Positions 47,087 to 59,157 are shown, numbered from the stretch's first letter. The stretch is DNA of 64,000 bases from Aurelia coerulea (GCA_039566865.1 CM076944.1:6470501-6534500); one strand, 5' to 3'. Made by a program: numbers and translations. The notes: generated by a model from the letters alone, not told the origin.

Positions 47087-49843
47087 AACAAGGACAGATA
47101 ATATTACAATAGAACTCGCTACTTTTCATTGACACCTCACGACTGTTTCGAGCGCTAATCTAATGTCTGCGATCCCTTTGGTCAGTGGCGTCTGTCTGTC
47201 TTAGCACGCAAGCGCATTGCTGTCAATTACGTAATTCCATAATGGCTGCACGCAGCAAGCTCTCAGCTGATTTCATGTTTCGCAACTTCCTCGTTCGATC
47301 ATTCCAGGTCAAGACCAGCCAAGAGGTGCCAGCTTGGGGAAACTGTGCAAAAGTTTCAACAGATTTTGTTGGATCGCGATGTAATGCCGAAGCAAAAATG
47401 CTGCATATGTAAGACCATCAGTTCAAAGAGACACAAACAAGTTTGAACAAGGCTGTTTATCAAAATGTTTTGGGTTGCAGGAAGAGAGAGAAGGTGTTCT
47501 GTGCGAGGCCTGTTGTCGTTCAGTAAGTAGACACAAGCAAAATACAAGTCTTACTTATCATATGCTTGTTGATTCAAAAGGAAAAATTGGCAAATCTCAC
47601 GTAAAACAAGCCATTTTGAAGAGCACAAAGCACTTTCTTTCTCCACAACACGAAACCTGCACTGCCAAAAAAAGGTCTAAACACGATAATCTTGAAACTC
47701 TTGCACAAAGAGGGCCTCAAATTGAATTGATCAATTTACCAAAGGATGTTTTGATTCGATTATTGTCCTTTCTTAGTCCAAGAGAGCTTTTGCTAATGCA
47801 GCTGGTGTGTGTCTTCATTTTCAGTTTAATTACTGAATATGATAAAGCCCTGTGGTATCCCCTTGTTTGTCAAATTGCCCCTGCGCTCATTTCAGACGTT
47901 AATCAAGGGAAGCTACAAGTGCACTCTTTCAAATCGCTTTTCTTGAGTGTAATTCGTCTCAATCAAAAACCTAGCCTAACTGAATTGCAAGATAGACTAG
48001 ATGATTGCCAAGTCCAGTTCATTAAGATCCAAAGTTCCTTTATTCATACTAAGGGCCGGTACCAAAACCTTACAAATTTGCAAGGCAATCTTAACTATGA
48101 CCAAGAAGTGCTTTTCACAAAGATTTTAAAGCACAAAATAGCACGTAGCCCTGATGGCATTCTGACTGCAAAGAACGAAAGGGGTAGACCACTACATCTA
48201 ACTGTCTTACGTAAACCTGAGACTGGAAGCTTAGAGGGCTCATCACCATCATTGCGAGCACGTAGTGCAAAATTAGAAAAGGTTGAAAAATTTGTTGCTA
48301 GTGTCTCGCCAAAAGACGATGATGGTGACGTAGTATCTCAAAGGGCCTCTATGATCAGGCGTGACAAGCCGGGGTTTCTCCAAAGTGCAGTCCAAGCAGG
48401 TGTAACAAATTTCAAAAAGTTCAAATTGAGCCCAGAGGTAGCACTTGGCCTAAAAAGTCAAATGCCCTTAGATTTATGGAGACTTGTCAAACGAACACTT
48501 CAAGACAACTTAGGGGTTGACCTTATGGGCACAGAATCAAAATTGCGGGAAGGTCTAAAGGAGCATGGGGAATTTGTTTATGAGGCTGGCAGTTTTCAGG
48601 CAGAAGGGAAGAAAGTTTCTTTTCTGAGAGTCACAAGCATTCTTGAAGTTATCCAAAAGAGTTTACTTGCACTCCACAGGAATAAGAGACTTATTCCAAT
48701 CCCAAACACACCAGTAGATTGCCTACATGTTCTCGTAACTGGAGACAAGGGTGGCTCTTCCACAAAAATTTTGTTACAATTCCAAAACTGTGAGAGGACG
48801 CACTCTGTTAAAACTAGCAAGCTATTGGGTGTTTTTGATGGAGCAAGAGATTCCCGGTTGTGCATTGTAAACGCTTTTGAACCACTTTTTACTGAGCTTC
48901 AAAAACTTTCAGATGAAATTTCTGCTTTAAAGTTGCCTTGCCCCGTTGTCCTTGAAGATACCTCGCAACTGCTGCTAACTAAGACCTCTGACTTAACAAC
49001 TTGCACAAGTGGTATAAGACAAATAGCTAAGACATATCCCCATTACTACAATACTCAAAACCCAGGTTACAATGCTAACTGTAAGTCTTGCAAGCGAGCT
49101 AACAAAGAACCTTTGAGTTGTATTAATGAGCATGGCAATCATTTCAAGTCAGTAAAAATATGCTATGGTGGTGACTGGGATTGGCTGGCAAAGTTACTAG
49201 GACTAACAGGTCCAAATGGGAAACATTTTTGTATGCACTGCTTAGTAACCTTGTCAGATGTCCTTGTCTAGGTACCTAGATACAAAGCAATTTGTGATTG
49301 CAGACAAAGGGAATTCCATGCTCGGTTGGTCAAGGCATAAACAAAAACAAAGCAAGTCGCAAAATTGCCCTGAAACCCGGGTCGCTAGCTGGGTCGTTGT
49401 GCATTCCAGAAATGATTTCAAAGAGCAAATATTAACACATATCGAAAGAAGAAGGATATATCTAAACTTCTGCCTCGGGCATTTTATTTTTTTCGTACAG
49501 AAGCTGAGCAGTAAGTGCTTTAATTACACCTTAAAAGTACGAGAATTGAATCCCCTCCCAATTGGCTTCTGCACAAAATAAATAAAATGCCCGAGGCAGA
49601 AGTTTAGATATATCCTTCTTCTTTCGATCTGTGCTAATATTTGCTCTTTAAAATGATTTCTGGAATGCACAACGACCAAGCCAGCGACCCTGGTTTTAGG
49701 GCAATTTTTGCGGCTTGCTTTGTTTTTATTTATGTCTTGACCAGCCGAGCATGGAATTCCCTTTGTCTGCAATCAAAAATTGCTTTGTATCTAGGTGTGA
49801 AGAAAAAGTAACGAGTCCTATTGTAACATTATCTGTCCTTGTT
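47087..49843. mobile_element. Mutator-like foldback element, copy C, carrying an F-box/RNase H-like gene
   Basis: Ends AACAAGGACAGATAAT (left) and ATTATCTGTCCTTGTT (right) are flanked exactly by AATCAGTCT (47078-47086 and 49844-49852). The arms match copy B (19788-20405). The left arm is interrupted after 51 bases: ACCT at 47134-47137 is followed by 2136 bp of gene-bearing sequence, after which ACCT (49274-49277) resumes the arm exactly where it stopped. The right arm keeps the uninterrupted order (CTAGGTGT). So the gene segment was gained inside a pre-existing foldback element, or inserted there with a 4-bp duplication. Confidence 0.85.
47239..49271 (+). CDS. F-box protein with RNase H-like, transposase-related region, truncated
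   Basis: The main frame runs from about 47481 to a TAG at 49269 (nearly 600 codons). An upstream ATG frame (47239, MAARSKLSADFMFRNFLVR) can be joined through a GTAAGA donor at 47409 and an AG at 47487-47488, keeping frame; that splice is tentative. In order: CEACC zinc-binding pair, an F-box (ELINLPKDVLIRLLSFLSPR then ELLLMQLV, ending near DKALW), a linker, then VLVTGDKGGSSTKILLQFQN, a helical insertion, and GGDWDWLAKLLGLTGP followed by FCMHC. A D near the first strand, a second D and a downstream C-x2-C occur in RNase H-fold transposases of the hAT, Mutator and Transib/RAG1 type. The third acidic residue is missing because the frame stops at the join with the transposon arm. An F-box would link it to SCF ubiquitin ligase; that is inference. 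Probably a captured, truncated gene. Confidence 0.6.
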
Positions 49844-50199
49844 AATCAGTCTACCATTCTCCAAAGAGGACAAATACATGATGGTGTCATTAATGATAGG
49901 AAGGAAAACCAAGGAAGTTTTGCTCGTCGTTGTCACTCGTTTTTGCAGGCTTTTGAAAGAGGCTTTTTATAGAAAATCTCCCATATCCACGGAAAGGAAT
50001 AACCAATTAAAAGCGGGTTAATCACTGAACCTACCTGAACATATCAGCAATAAAACGAACTAATTTTCTATATTATTGCTTTGATATTCAGGGAGCAGCA
50101 TAAACGTCGGGCGATTTGTTGTTTTTTTTTTGCTCATCTGGTAGTCTAGTGTAGTGATAAAAAGATGCTCATATCTATAAAGCAATAAGAAAACTTTGG

Positions 50200-53100
50200 C
50201 TTTGGAATTGTACATGATCGTGAACAGGAATTTATCCAAATTTTCCCGCCTGAAAAATTTTCACCATGTTTCAAATTTCGCCGAAACTTTGTCACACTGA
50301 TGTCTAAAGGCTTGGATTTTCAAAGTAATCCGATTTCTTGTGATGATGCGTGTGACTTAATAACCCTCAAGATAATCTACTTATCAAATAAAATAGATAG
50401 ATTAAATATACAATGTTCATGACTGTGATCCTTTTCTTTGAAATAGTAGGGATGAAATATGACTGTGCAACTGATCCGAACGCACACCTGATGTTTAAAC
50501 GGTTTCACGAGTAAGCTTGCATGGTTTGAAAGGATCCACATCAGTGCAAAAAATGACAAGATTTCACCACATTTTTTCATGGGGAAATTTCGGGGAAACG
50601 GACACTTTCCCCATAATTTCCCAAGAAGGAAATGGAAATGTCCGTTTCCCTTCAATTTCCAAGATAAACTTGTCCGTTTCCCCTATATTTCCATGCAGAA
50701 ACTGAAGGGAAATTTTGATATTTTTTGCATAGAATTTCTGTTCTAAGGGTCTGTCAGAAACGACGTAAAACGCCTCACTTGCCCTTGGCTGAGAGGCGAG
50801 GTTCCACTTTTCCATAAAACTTTTCATTTCGTGTTTATATGACGAACCGAACAGCACCGTTATAATGAGAACCTCACCAGAGGTGGAATCTCCTCTAGGT
50901 GAAGTGAATTTTTTCCATATAAATGAAACACTACTTGTTTGGTCGAGTATGGTGAGGTGAATTTATGATTTTTATTGGAACAAATTGTATTCGACCCTTT
51001 GTGGTCCTTTGAACAAACTGTCTCCAACCATCTCTATCATCTGAAAGTTCTTGCGGTAAACTCCCAGTATCATCTTTTATTCTGTCTAGCTGAGCTATCC
51101 CATCGTTTTTCCTTAGCTTTATACCGGGTAAGTCAGAAGTAAATGCCTATCTTTGTTTGGGGGGAAGAACAAACGAGACGCAATCCTTTTGAGACATTTT
51201 AATTTCTTTGCAGCAATATAAGATCAGCTGATATGTAGATATATAGAGCATTTTTTTAATATATTGATTTTAATATCTTTAAGATCACCTTTTAATATAC
51301 GAGTATAGAGTATTTTTTATCTTCTTTCTTCTCAAGGATGAAAAGTACTACCAGAGGTATGAAAGATTTAGTAAATGATTTAAACAATCCAAGATAAAAT
51401 CCAATGAAACTGGAGACTTGCAATAGACTCTGTTCAGATTTTTAGATAATGGCTGAGTCGTTCTATTTTGGCATGAGATTTGCAAAATCGATGCAAAAGT
51501 ACAAACTATTTCCTTGCGACAATGAAATCTATTGTTTGCAAATAACAGGCAATGAAGTGATATCTTCTACATACTAAAGCAGCTGAATAACTATGTTCTC
51601 TTAGCAATTTAATTCCTCAACAATAAGTTTAACTGGTTAACACCACATTCAGTTACAACATGTGCTAAAATAGGAACTGATAGTTGAAAAGGAACATTTT
51701 TCGTCTTGAGTTTGAGCCAAAATCAATGCTTCGTTGTTCAAGAGAACTTTACACATTTGTGACCTAAATTTTTAACTAAATCCTTTACAACTCTGGTATT
51801 TTTGCCTTGAAAACAGTGAACAAGGTATTGAGAATTAATTTGTTTATTTATCGTTGTACCGGTATTATTATTTTTTTGTCTATATATAATAATGACATCT
51901 GTGCCAAGAAAGCATAGGTTCCAAATCTTCATCTCGGCGTAAAAAGGTGGGTGTAAAATTCAATTTAGTTTAGAATAGAATAGAATAGAATAGAATTGAA
52001 TAGTTTAGAAATTACGATGGTTTTAAGTTTTTTTTTTAATTTTCTTGAATTCTTGAAAAAGAAGAACAACACTCTAATTCTGAAAACATTGAAGATTTCA
52101 GAAAATTCCAACGGTAGAATTATAGAGAATCAACTAAAGTTTCTTTGAAGTCATACAAAGAACATATTTTCATACATACTAAAGATATCAGGATAAAACT
52201 CTAAACATGATATGTGAATCGCGAGACAGAGGATATTCAGATTTGGAGCTCCGATTCTATTTTGAAGCATTTCAACAGATAAGTTGCTACCAACTTAAGG
52301 CAGTACATATCCTCTTGACTTATGAACTAAATAAATTTGTCATTGACACTTAGATAACATACATTTGGGAACAAATCATCTGGTTTTGTTTCAAGAAGTT
52401 TCTTTCCTCTTGGAATTGTGGGCACACCACGACGAAATGAGCTTCATTACCAATAGTTTTCATTCCAATTGACAGACAGTACTTACAGTGCCTATCACAT
52501 CTCGGTATTACGTTTTTTCCATATCTTCCAGCTTCAATTTCGAGATTATATGGTAAGTTGTTACAGGGATGGCTTCCTCTTGTCCCGAATTAATGCTGAC
52601 TTACCCTCTGCAGACGCTTTCCTTAAATGATATGCCCAAAGTAGCTTTGTTATTTTCAATGAGAGCCAGGTATCTACGTTTTTTAAACACATTGATAATT
52701 GTTTATTTTCTCATCTTTCCAAGAAATCTCCAAAAGTCTTCTGTAACACCATGATTCAAACGCATCGATTTCTTTTTCGAAAGTAACATCATATACCGGG
52801 TGAAGCACGGAAAAAGTTCCCACATTTGGAAATTCATAGAATCAAAAGCACTCGATGGATTTTTCGGCCCTATTTCAGTCATTTTGCAACCGTGAAATTG
52901 TTTTAAAGCTGAATTTACCTATATTTTCAGTGGTCGTAAGAAGACGAGAAAAATTACAACAATACCTTGATCTTTTGGCTTTTAACTAAAATCTGAATCA
53001 TTAAAATCCATGAAGTACTTGGTGCTACAAATTCAGTTTCGTTTCATATCTAGTTTATTAGTTTTCTTGGATAGTAGCTAGACTACTCCTAGTTTTTAGT

Positions 53101-54080
53101 TTGACTTGTAGTTTTGTAGATTTTGATGATGAACATAGAAACACGAATTACTTTTTTCATCGCAAATAAAAGCAACTAAATTACAACGAAATATCAATAT
53201 TCTAAGGCTTCCATAGCTGGAAAAGACATGATGTCATCAGGTTCCAACTACGGCAGCCACTTACATCAATGAAAAAATATGCATTAAATTTAAGAAAAGA
53301 ACGACTCGGGCGTCTCAGAAAGAAGAACTCCCTTCACCTTATAGCAGATGATTGACTCTAACGAATATACACAAATAGATGAAACACCCAAAGATATCAT
53401 GAAGATTTGTTAACAAGTGCTGTTCACGAGAACTAACAAGAACCAACTAACGATCAGAACTGTTCAGCCACCGTCGAAAATGCATTTGCTTAAGCACATG
53501 TGAAAACGCCATTCATAATGGTTTATTACCGACTATTTACAGCACAGCTAACTTCATGAGCAAATCTGAATAATAATAAGGAAAGCTCAGGCTTTCATTT
53601 AGACCTACAGTGAGAATAAGTCAAATTCATTCCGTCCAGCTGTATATTACCGTGCATTTTCTCACGGCAAATAGCTTATATGAGCATTTTGAACAGTTAA
53701 TAACATAACAATCTATGCTCTTAACTTGAGCTTCATCATCTATTCATTACTGGTTGTGGGTCATTTTGCTACTCACCTGAAGCACAGGTGGATTTCGATT
53801 TGTTTAAACGTGAACTGAAGAAAAATTTTATTGATGCAAATGAACAGCACTGTATAATGACAAGAAATCCTATCTAATCTTTTTTTAGATCTCACTTCGT
53901 TTTCATGTTATCCACTGGCTTTTAGTATCATCATTTTGTTTGCAAATTTTTAACGATAATAGATGGAAATATGGCTGTACTTTATCATTTAAAGGTTACA
54001 TACAGCAGGAAAGATTTTAGCTGAGCTCAATAGATGTAAAATGAATTGTCTCGTAAATTGGCATGATTCTTAGAAAGGCA
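50200..54080. other. Gene-poor AT-rich stretch
   Basis: No gene supported. Clustered TCCGTTTCCC repeats lie at 50590-50690 and a short GAATA array (TAGAATAGAATAGAATAG) at about 51972. Single CCGGGTAAGTC/CCGGGTGAAGC phrases at 51125 and 52798 recall the Tc1-like ends, but no paired end was found. Confidence 0.45.
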
Positions 54081-54231
54081 TATTAATTGGACAAAGTTAT
54101 ATTATGAGATTTTCTTTTGGAAACGTAGTCAGCCTTGTGTACTTTTTTGACTTTTGCAAACAAAATGACCTTACGAGCCAATTCTACAACTTGGTGGATA
54201 CTTGAAAATGAAGTAAATTTATGAAAAGCCC

Positions 54232-54592
54232 ACCGGGGTGGGCAATTAGTACCATTATTACATTCACATATACGGGGAGGCAAGTCCGATATTTCTGGGT
54301 TAAAATATTGTCAACAGTGATGTATTTGGAGCAAAATAAATTTAAATTAAAGGCAGGATATTTTTGGCATCAAATATAGTCAAACTAATATTTCTGGATT
54401 CTTTACAGGAAATCCTGAACTCAATTTGCATCGTTTCAGGATATTTCATGTTTGTTCACAGTTCTCTTAGAATGAAATTAGCTGATATGTTAGAGTTGCA
54501 ATGAAGCTGAACTGATATTTTTGGGTTGTTTGAAAAATTCTTGGATTGTCTCTCCTTATGCTTGTATGCTGAGTATCTCCCCTGGGATGAAA
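54232..54592. mobile_element. MITE with CCCAGGGG ends, copy 2 (diverged)
   Basis: ACATATACGGGGAGGCAAGT (left) and TCCTTATGCTTGTATGCTGA (right), with internal GATATTTCTGGGT and GATATTTTTGGGT phrases, match the element at 14892-15125 in order and orientation. It is more decayed and about 130 bp longer. Confidence 0.45.
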
Positions 54593-55852
54593 AGGTTTTG
54601 AACAGATTTTATCATTAGATAACGCTATTCATTTGCATCTATAACATTTACACTTCAGACTACCTTTAAGAGAGTCCTGCTTACCTATAAGGTGGCAAAA
54701 TATCTACTAGGTAAGTCAAAAAATCCTTAGACGTTTGGGACTCTATGGCTTTCCAGCCAGTCATCATATCTCTATTGGTGGCTCGTAGCAAACAATTTAT
54801 CCTAGATCCAAACATTTAATTGGACTAAATTGAATTTATCGTTCTTGAGCAACAAGAAAGTTCAACTTTATGATAATAAAAGACTGCATGAAATCCTCTA
54901 ATGAGTCTAAAATATTGCAAATCAAATATTCTTGTCATTTGCTTTCCATCATAGAGGTTGCTTACGCTCGTTATCACTGTTTGGATAAGCTGCGAATCTG
55001 ACAAGATTTTATCAACAATTCTTGTCCTTCTTTCAGCAATTTCAAAACAGCAAATCACCCACAACTCCAGAACACTTGATAACTAGTACACTCATTTTTC
55101 TATAAGAAACTAAGGTCCGGGACTGGTAGGCAGTTTCTTAAATTTTTTGGCCATTTCGCTACCAAAAGTTTCTTATGCATTTCTTATATTTTCAATGCTG
55201 GTTTCTCATATTTTCTTTTGCTGGAAGTGTAGAGTTAATTTTGTTTTGTAGGGCTCGAAATTACTTAGTAAGATCTCAAAACAAGTAAATAACATAATTT
55301 TCACTCAAAATAATGTTCAAACAGTTGCTATAACTGTACAGTGTCAAAACATTTTGAGTGCGATAGGAAAATTAAAACTGTATATTACAAAAGTTTCTTA
55401 GCTTTTTCAATTCAGATAGGGTTGTTTCTTAACTTTCGAAAAATTGAGCCTACCGTTTCTTAGAATAAGTTTCCTATAACAAAAAATACGTGTACATGCT
55501 CAAATTTCGCGTTTTAAGCATCTGTGCGATTCAATCACTTATTCATTTCAATTTTCGTCTAATGCTTATGGCACGACAAGCAAAATATATATTATTTCTA
55601 AAAGAATCTAGGCCAGAAATGACTTCCATATCATACGAAACTAGACTGTCTGATCGCAAAAGATCATGACTAACAGGGACGTAGGAAGCATCTCAAACTT
55701 GGAGGGGCACGACACTTCAAGGGCACTTATTTTATTAAGCTAAAGAGGCACTTCCTGAAAATAAAAAGGGCACTTCTTTGTTTATTCCAAAATCTTGGGG
55801 GGGGCACGTGTGCCCAGTGCCCCCCCCGGTTCCTACGTCTCTGATGACTAAC

Positions 55853-56883
55853 CAGGGACCGCGCAGCCATTGGGCTAGGGGGGCTATATCCCCCACTTTT
55901 TTCAAAGATAGGTCTAAAATCTTTCACAAATATAGAATTTTCAATATTTTCATACACGCAGCTGCTGCATTTGCCGAGAGACCTTCTCAATGGCTAGATG
56001 CCTCAAAACCTGACTTCATTCAAATATGAAGCAAGCAAATTTCAACAATCTAGCGATATCGAACTTTCATAAACAACGAGCAAAGATGATGTCCCTCGTG
56101 AATATTGCTAACGATTTCGTTAAAAATTAGAATGGGCATCGCAACTTTGGCACGTTTGCTCTGACAGATCTTCAGTAGTAATAGTTTTTATGAGAAAAAA
56201 CGCTTTGCTGTTAATTTTGTTGGTTGTAACGATATGTCTCTTTTCATAGTAATTGAAATCTTTTGAACCAAACTCACTATAAAAGAGCATTTTCAATCAA
56301 AAGAAAATTTGCAATAAAAAGAAAATATTTTATCAAGAGAAAAATTCCTATCAAAAGATCATTTTCTAATTATGAAAATAACATTTCCAATCAAAATAAA
56401 TTCAAATTGTTACTCATTCTCCCAGATAAGTTCTTTCCTTGGTTCCTTTCAAAGCTTCAGATGGATGTTTACATTTATTCAATGTTCAATATTGACAATA
56501 AGCAGTATGAGAAAATAATTAAAGAAACAGTTAAAGATTAAGGATATTTATATTTACTTTGACTGAAGAATTGTCTAGATTAGACTATTTACTCAAACAT
56601 CCTATTCAATTTGCTAGACAAATTAGACTTTTGACTTTCTTTGTTAATTTTGTTGGTTGTAACGATATGTCTCTTTTCATAGTAATTGAAATCTTTTGAA
56701 CCAAACTCACTGTATATAAATATGGACGTAAATAGTTAAGTCTTTCATTGAAAAGGGCGTTTTCCCACGTTCTAAAGGGTGTGGTCTCAAAATATTTTCC
56801 GGGGGCAAGCCCCCGGACCCCCACCTTTGCTCGCTTTGCTCGCCCTTCAGCCCCTCAACTTTGAAACCGCTGCGCGGTCCCTG
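55853..56883. mobile_element. hAT-type element with 8-bp duplication TGACTAAC
   Basis: CAGGGACCGCGCAGC at 55853 is mirrored exactly by GCTGCGCGGTCCCTG ending at 56883. TGACTAAC (8 bp) flanks both sides (55845-55852, 56884-56891). CAGGG ends and an 8-bp duplication are the hAT signature. Near the right end is a self-complementary GGGGGCAAGCCCCC followed by GGACCCCC. A lysine-rich frame inside (56263-56541) comes from ATCAAAAGAAAA-type repeats and is not a transposase. Related ends occur at 59587 and 60470-60536. Confidence 0.8.
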
Positions 56884-57590
56884 TGACTAACTACGCGAGA
56901 TTTTCAATATACAATAGACTATTTTTAGACCTGAGATCTCATCTTTTATCTCTGGTCACTTCAAGTGGATAAAAAATATGGTCTCGAGCTCTATACAAGA
57001 GCTTCATTGACAGAGTACATATACAGAAAGCATTTTTAATCAACATAAATTTTAGATTATGGAAAGAATTTTGCCGGACCACTGTTTAACAGGTTTTTCT
57101 AACTGCTTATCATTACTAATTTGATTCTCTGTTACTTAATAACCTTATCAAAAGATGCAACTGTCAAACCAAAGAAGATAACACTATTCAATTCATTTTT
57201 TAGTCATAACAAAGAAAGTAAAAAGTCTAATTTGTCTAGCAAATTGAATAGGATGTTTGAGTAAATAGTCTAATCTAGACAATTCTTCAGTCAAAGTAAA
57301 TATAAATATCCTTAATCTTTAACTGTTTCTTTAATTATTTTCTCATACTGCTTATTGTCAATATTGAACATTGAATAAGTGTAAACATCCATCTGAAGCT
57401 TTGAAAGGAACCAAGGAAAGAACGTATCTGGGATCTGGGAGAAAGAATAACTATATGAATTTATTTTGAATGGAAATGCTCTTTTCATTATTAGAAAATG
57501 ATCTTTTGATAGGAATTGTTCTTTTGACTAAATGTGTTCTTTTTATTGGAAATTTTCTTTTGATTGAAAATGCTCTTTTCATTAGAAATT
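56270..57590. repeat. Large inverted repeat, arms of about 370 bp, straddling the hAT element's end
   Basis: The arm 56270-56640 (TTCAATGTTCAATATTGACA and AGAAACAGTTAAAGATTAAG inside) is inverted at 57205-57590 (CTTAATCTTTAACTGTTTCT, TGTCAATATTGAACATTGAA). A direct repeat of TTTTGTTGGTTGTAACGATA also occurs at 56215 and 56648. The left arm is inside the hAT-type element and the right arm is outside, so the element carries only one arm. This implies rearrangement or a second, end-less copy. Confidence 0.65.
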
Positions 57591-57795
57591 TCATTTTCAG
57601 CTAATGAAACAAGTCCTGAGAGAGAATGCATATGATGAGCATGATGGCAAAATTAAAGTTCTAAGATTTCTATCGTTTCAAAATTTAATTAATTTCAACT
57701 AATTTGATATCGATGTTCAACAAGAAGATAACTTGCATTTTGCTTGATGAAGGCTTAACGATGCTGATTCACTACTATCTTTATCAAGTTCATAC

Positions 57796-58395
57796 AACAA
57801 GGACAGATTTGGTAAGACAATAGCACGAGTTGGTTTTGATTGACACCTCAATTCAAAGCAATTATCGATCGCAGACAAAGGAAATTCTCTCAACCAGAAA
57901 TTCAAAACAAGCAAAGCCGAAAAAGATTCTCCGAAGCCCAGGAAGCTAGCTCGCTCGTTGTGCATTCCAGAAATTGTTTCTAAGAACAAACATGAGTATA
58001 GACCGAAAGAAGAAGGATATATCCACACATCTGCCACGGGCATTTAATTTATTTGGTTCAAAAGCCGATTGGGAAGCGATTCAAATCTCTTATCGTTTTG
58101 GGTGTAATTAAATCACTTGCTGCTCAGCTTCTGAACCAAAGACATAAAATGCCCGCGGTAGATGTGTATATATATCCTTCTCCTTTCGATATGTGCTCAT
58201 GTTTGCTCTTAAAAACAATTTGTGAAATGCACAATGAGCGCGCTAGCTACTTGGGTTTCAGAGGAACTTTTGCGGCTTTGTTTGTTTTGAATTTATGGTT
58301 GGGAGAATTTCCTTTGTCTGCGATCGCTAATCGCTTTGAATTGCGGTGTCAATCAAAACCAACTCGTGCTATTGTCTTACCAAATCTGTCTTGTT
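57796..58395. mobile_element. Mutator-like foldback element, copy D, 9-bp duplication
   Basis: AACAAGGACAGATTTGG (left) and CCAAATCTGTCTTGTT (right) are flanked by AGTTCATAC on both sides exactly (57787-57795, 58396-58404). Arms of about 260 bp surround a conserved spacer. Closest to copy A in its end sequence, so at least two subfamilies exist. No coding. Confidence 0.83.
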
Positions 58396-58484
58396 AGTTC
58401 ATACTGCTAACTGCTGTGTGAGTAAAAGGTGAGTAAAACAGTATCGGCTTTCCCCATGCTTCATCATTGTTTACTGGAATCCTA

Positions 58485-59114
58485 CCGGGTGAGTCAGAAA
58501 AAAGGATCCCCGTTTGAACGGTCACGGCTCCCTGGATGTCAAGACAATGATATCGGCAAATATATATTTTTATGGTAGAAATGCTCAAATCTACTATAAA
58601 ATTTACCTGACTGAAATCGGCCACTCCATTCTGAAATTATGAGGGATTTTCTCGAAAAAGCCTCTTCAAAAAACCTTCAAAACGTGCCCAAAATCATGAA
58701 CAAATATCCCTTACATTTCTGCCTTACAATGGCCTTACAGCAATGACTTTTGGACGCTTTAGCACGTGCTATCCTCTTGGGAGGATGAGCAAGTCCTCCC
58801 ACTGGTATCGATGACCTATTCAAGGGGATTCCAGTCTCCCAAGAGGACAAAATACATTAATTTATGTGAGTGTCATCAATTTTAGGACGGAAAATTTGCT
58901 CATTGTTTTCATTCGTTTTTGGAGGTTTTTGGGAGGGGCGTTTTGCAGAAAATCACTCATATCTACGGGAAGGAATGGCCGATTAAGGCCGGGTGAATTA
59001 CTGAACCTAATTGAACATATTGGCTATAAAACAAGACATTTTTCAATATTATTGCTTTGATATTCATGGAGCAGTGGCCTTCCAAGCGGGGATCCTTTTT
59101 TCTGACTCACCCGG
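58485..59114. mobile_element. Tc1/mariner-type MITE, copy 2 (longest copy)
   Basis: The same ends as the element at 9049-9483, again bounded by TA (58483-58484, 59115-59116). At 630 bp it is the longest copy seen and holds the middle section (CAATGACTTTTGGACGCTTT and following) missing from copy 1. That middle section is also found at 46860-46967, showing a third copy there. No transposase frame remains. Confidence 0.78.
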
Positions 59115-59157
59115 TACCTAACTCAATTTTAAGGAAGTTTAACTTTTCATCGATTAA

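Larger units (their letters stand above)
46860..50105. mobile_element. Tc1-like MITE copy 3, interrupted by nested insertions
   Basis: The left part, 46868-46967 (CAATGACTTGAACACGCTTT onward), and the right part, 49863-50100 (AAAGAGGACAAATACATGAT onward), align in order with 58740-59080 of the Tc1-like copy at 58485-59114. They are separated by an insertion flanked by CCATTCTCC (46959-46967 and 49854-49862). The outer CCGGGTGAGTC ends are lost or decayed. Confidence 0.6.

Noticed and set aside
51123..52815. A Tc1-like element bounded by CCGGGTAAGTC and CCGGGTGAAGC
   Set aside because: The two phrases are in the same orientation, not inverted, so they cannot be the two ends of one element.
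56263..56541. Lysine-rich 92-codon frame
   Set aside because: Produced by ATCAAAAGAAAA-type repeats within an inverted repeat; not a transposase or a gene.
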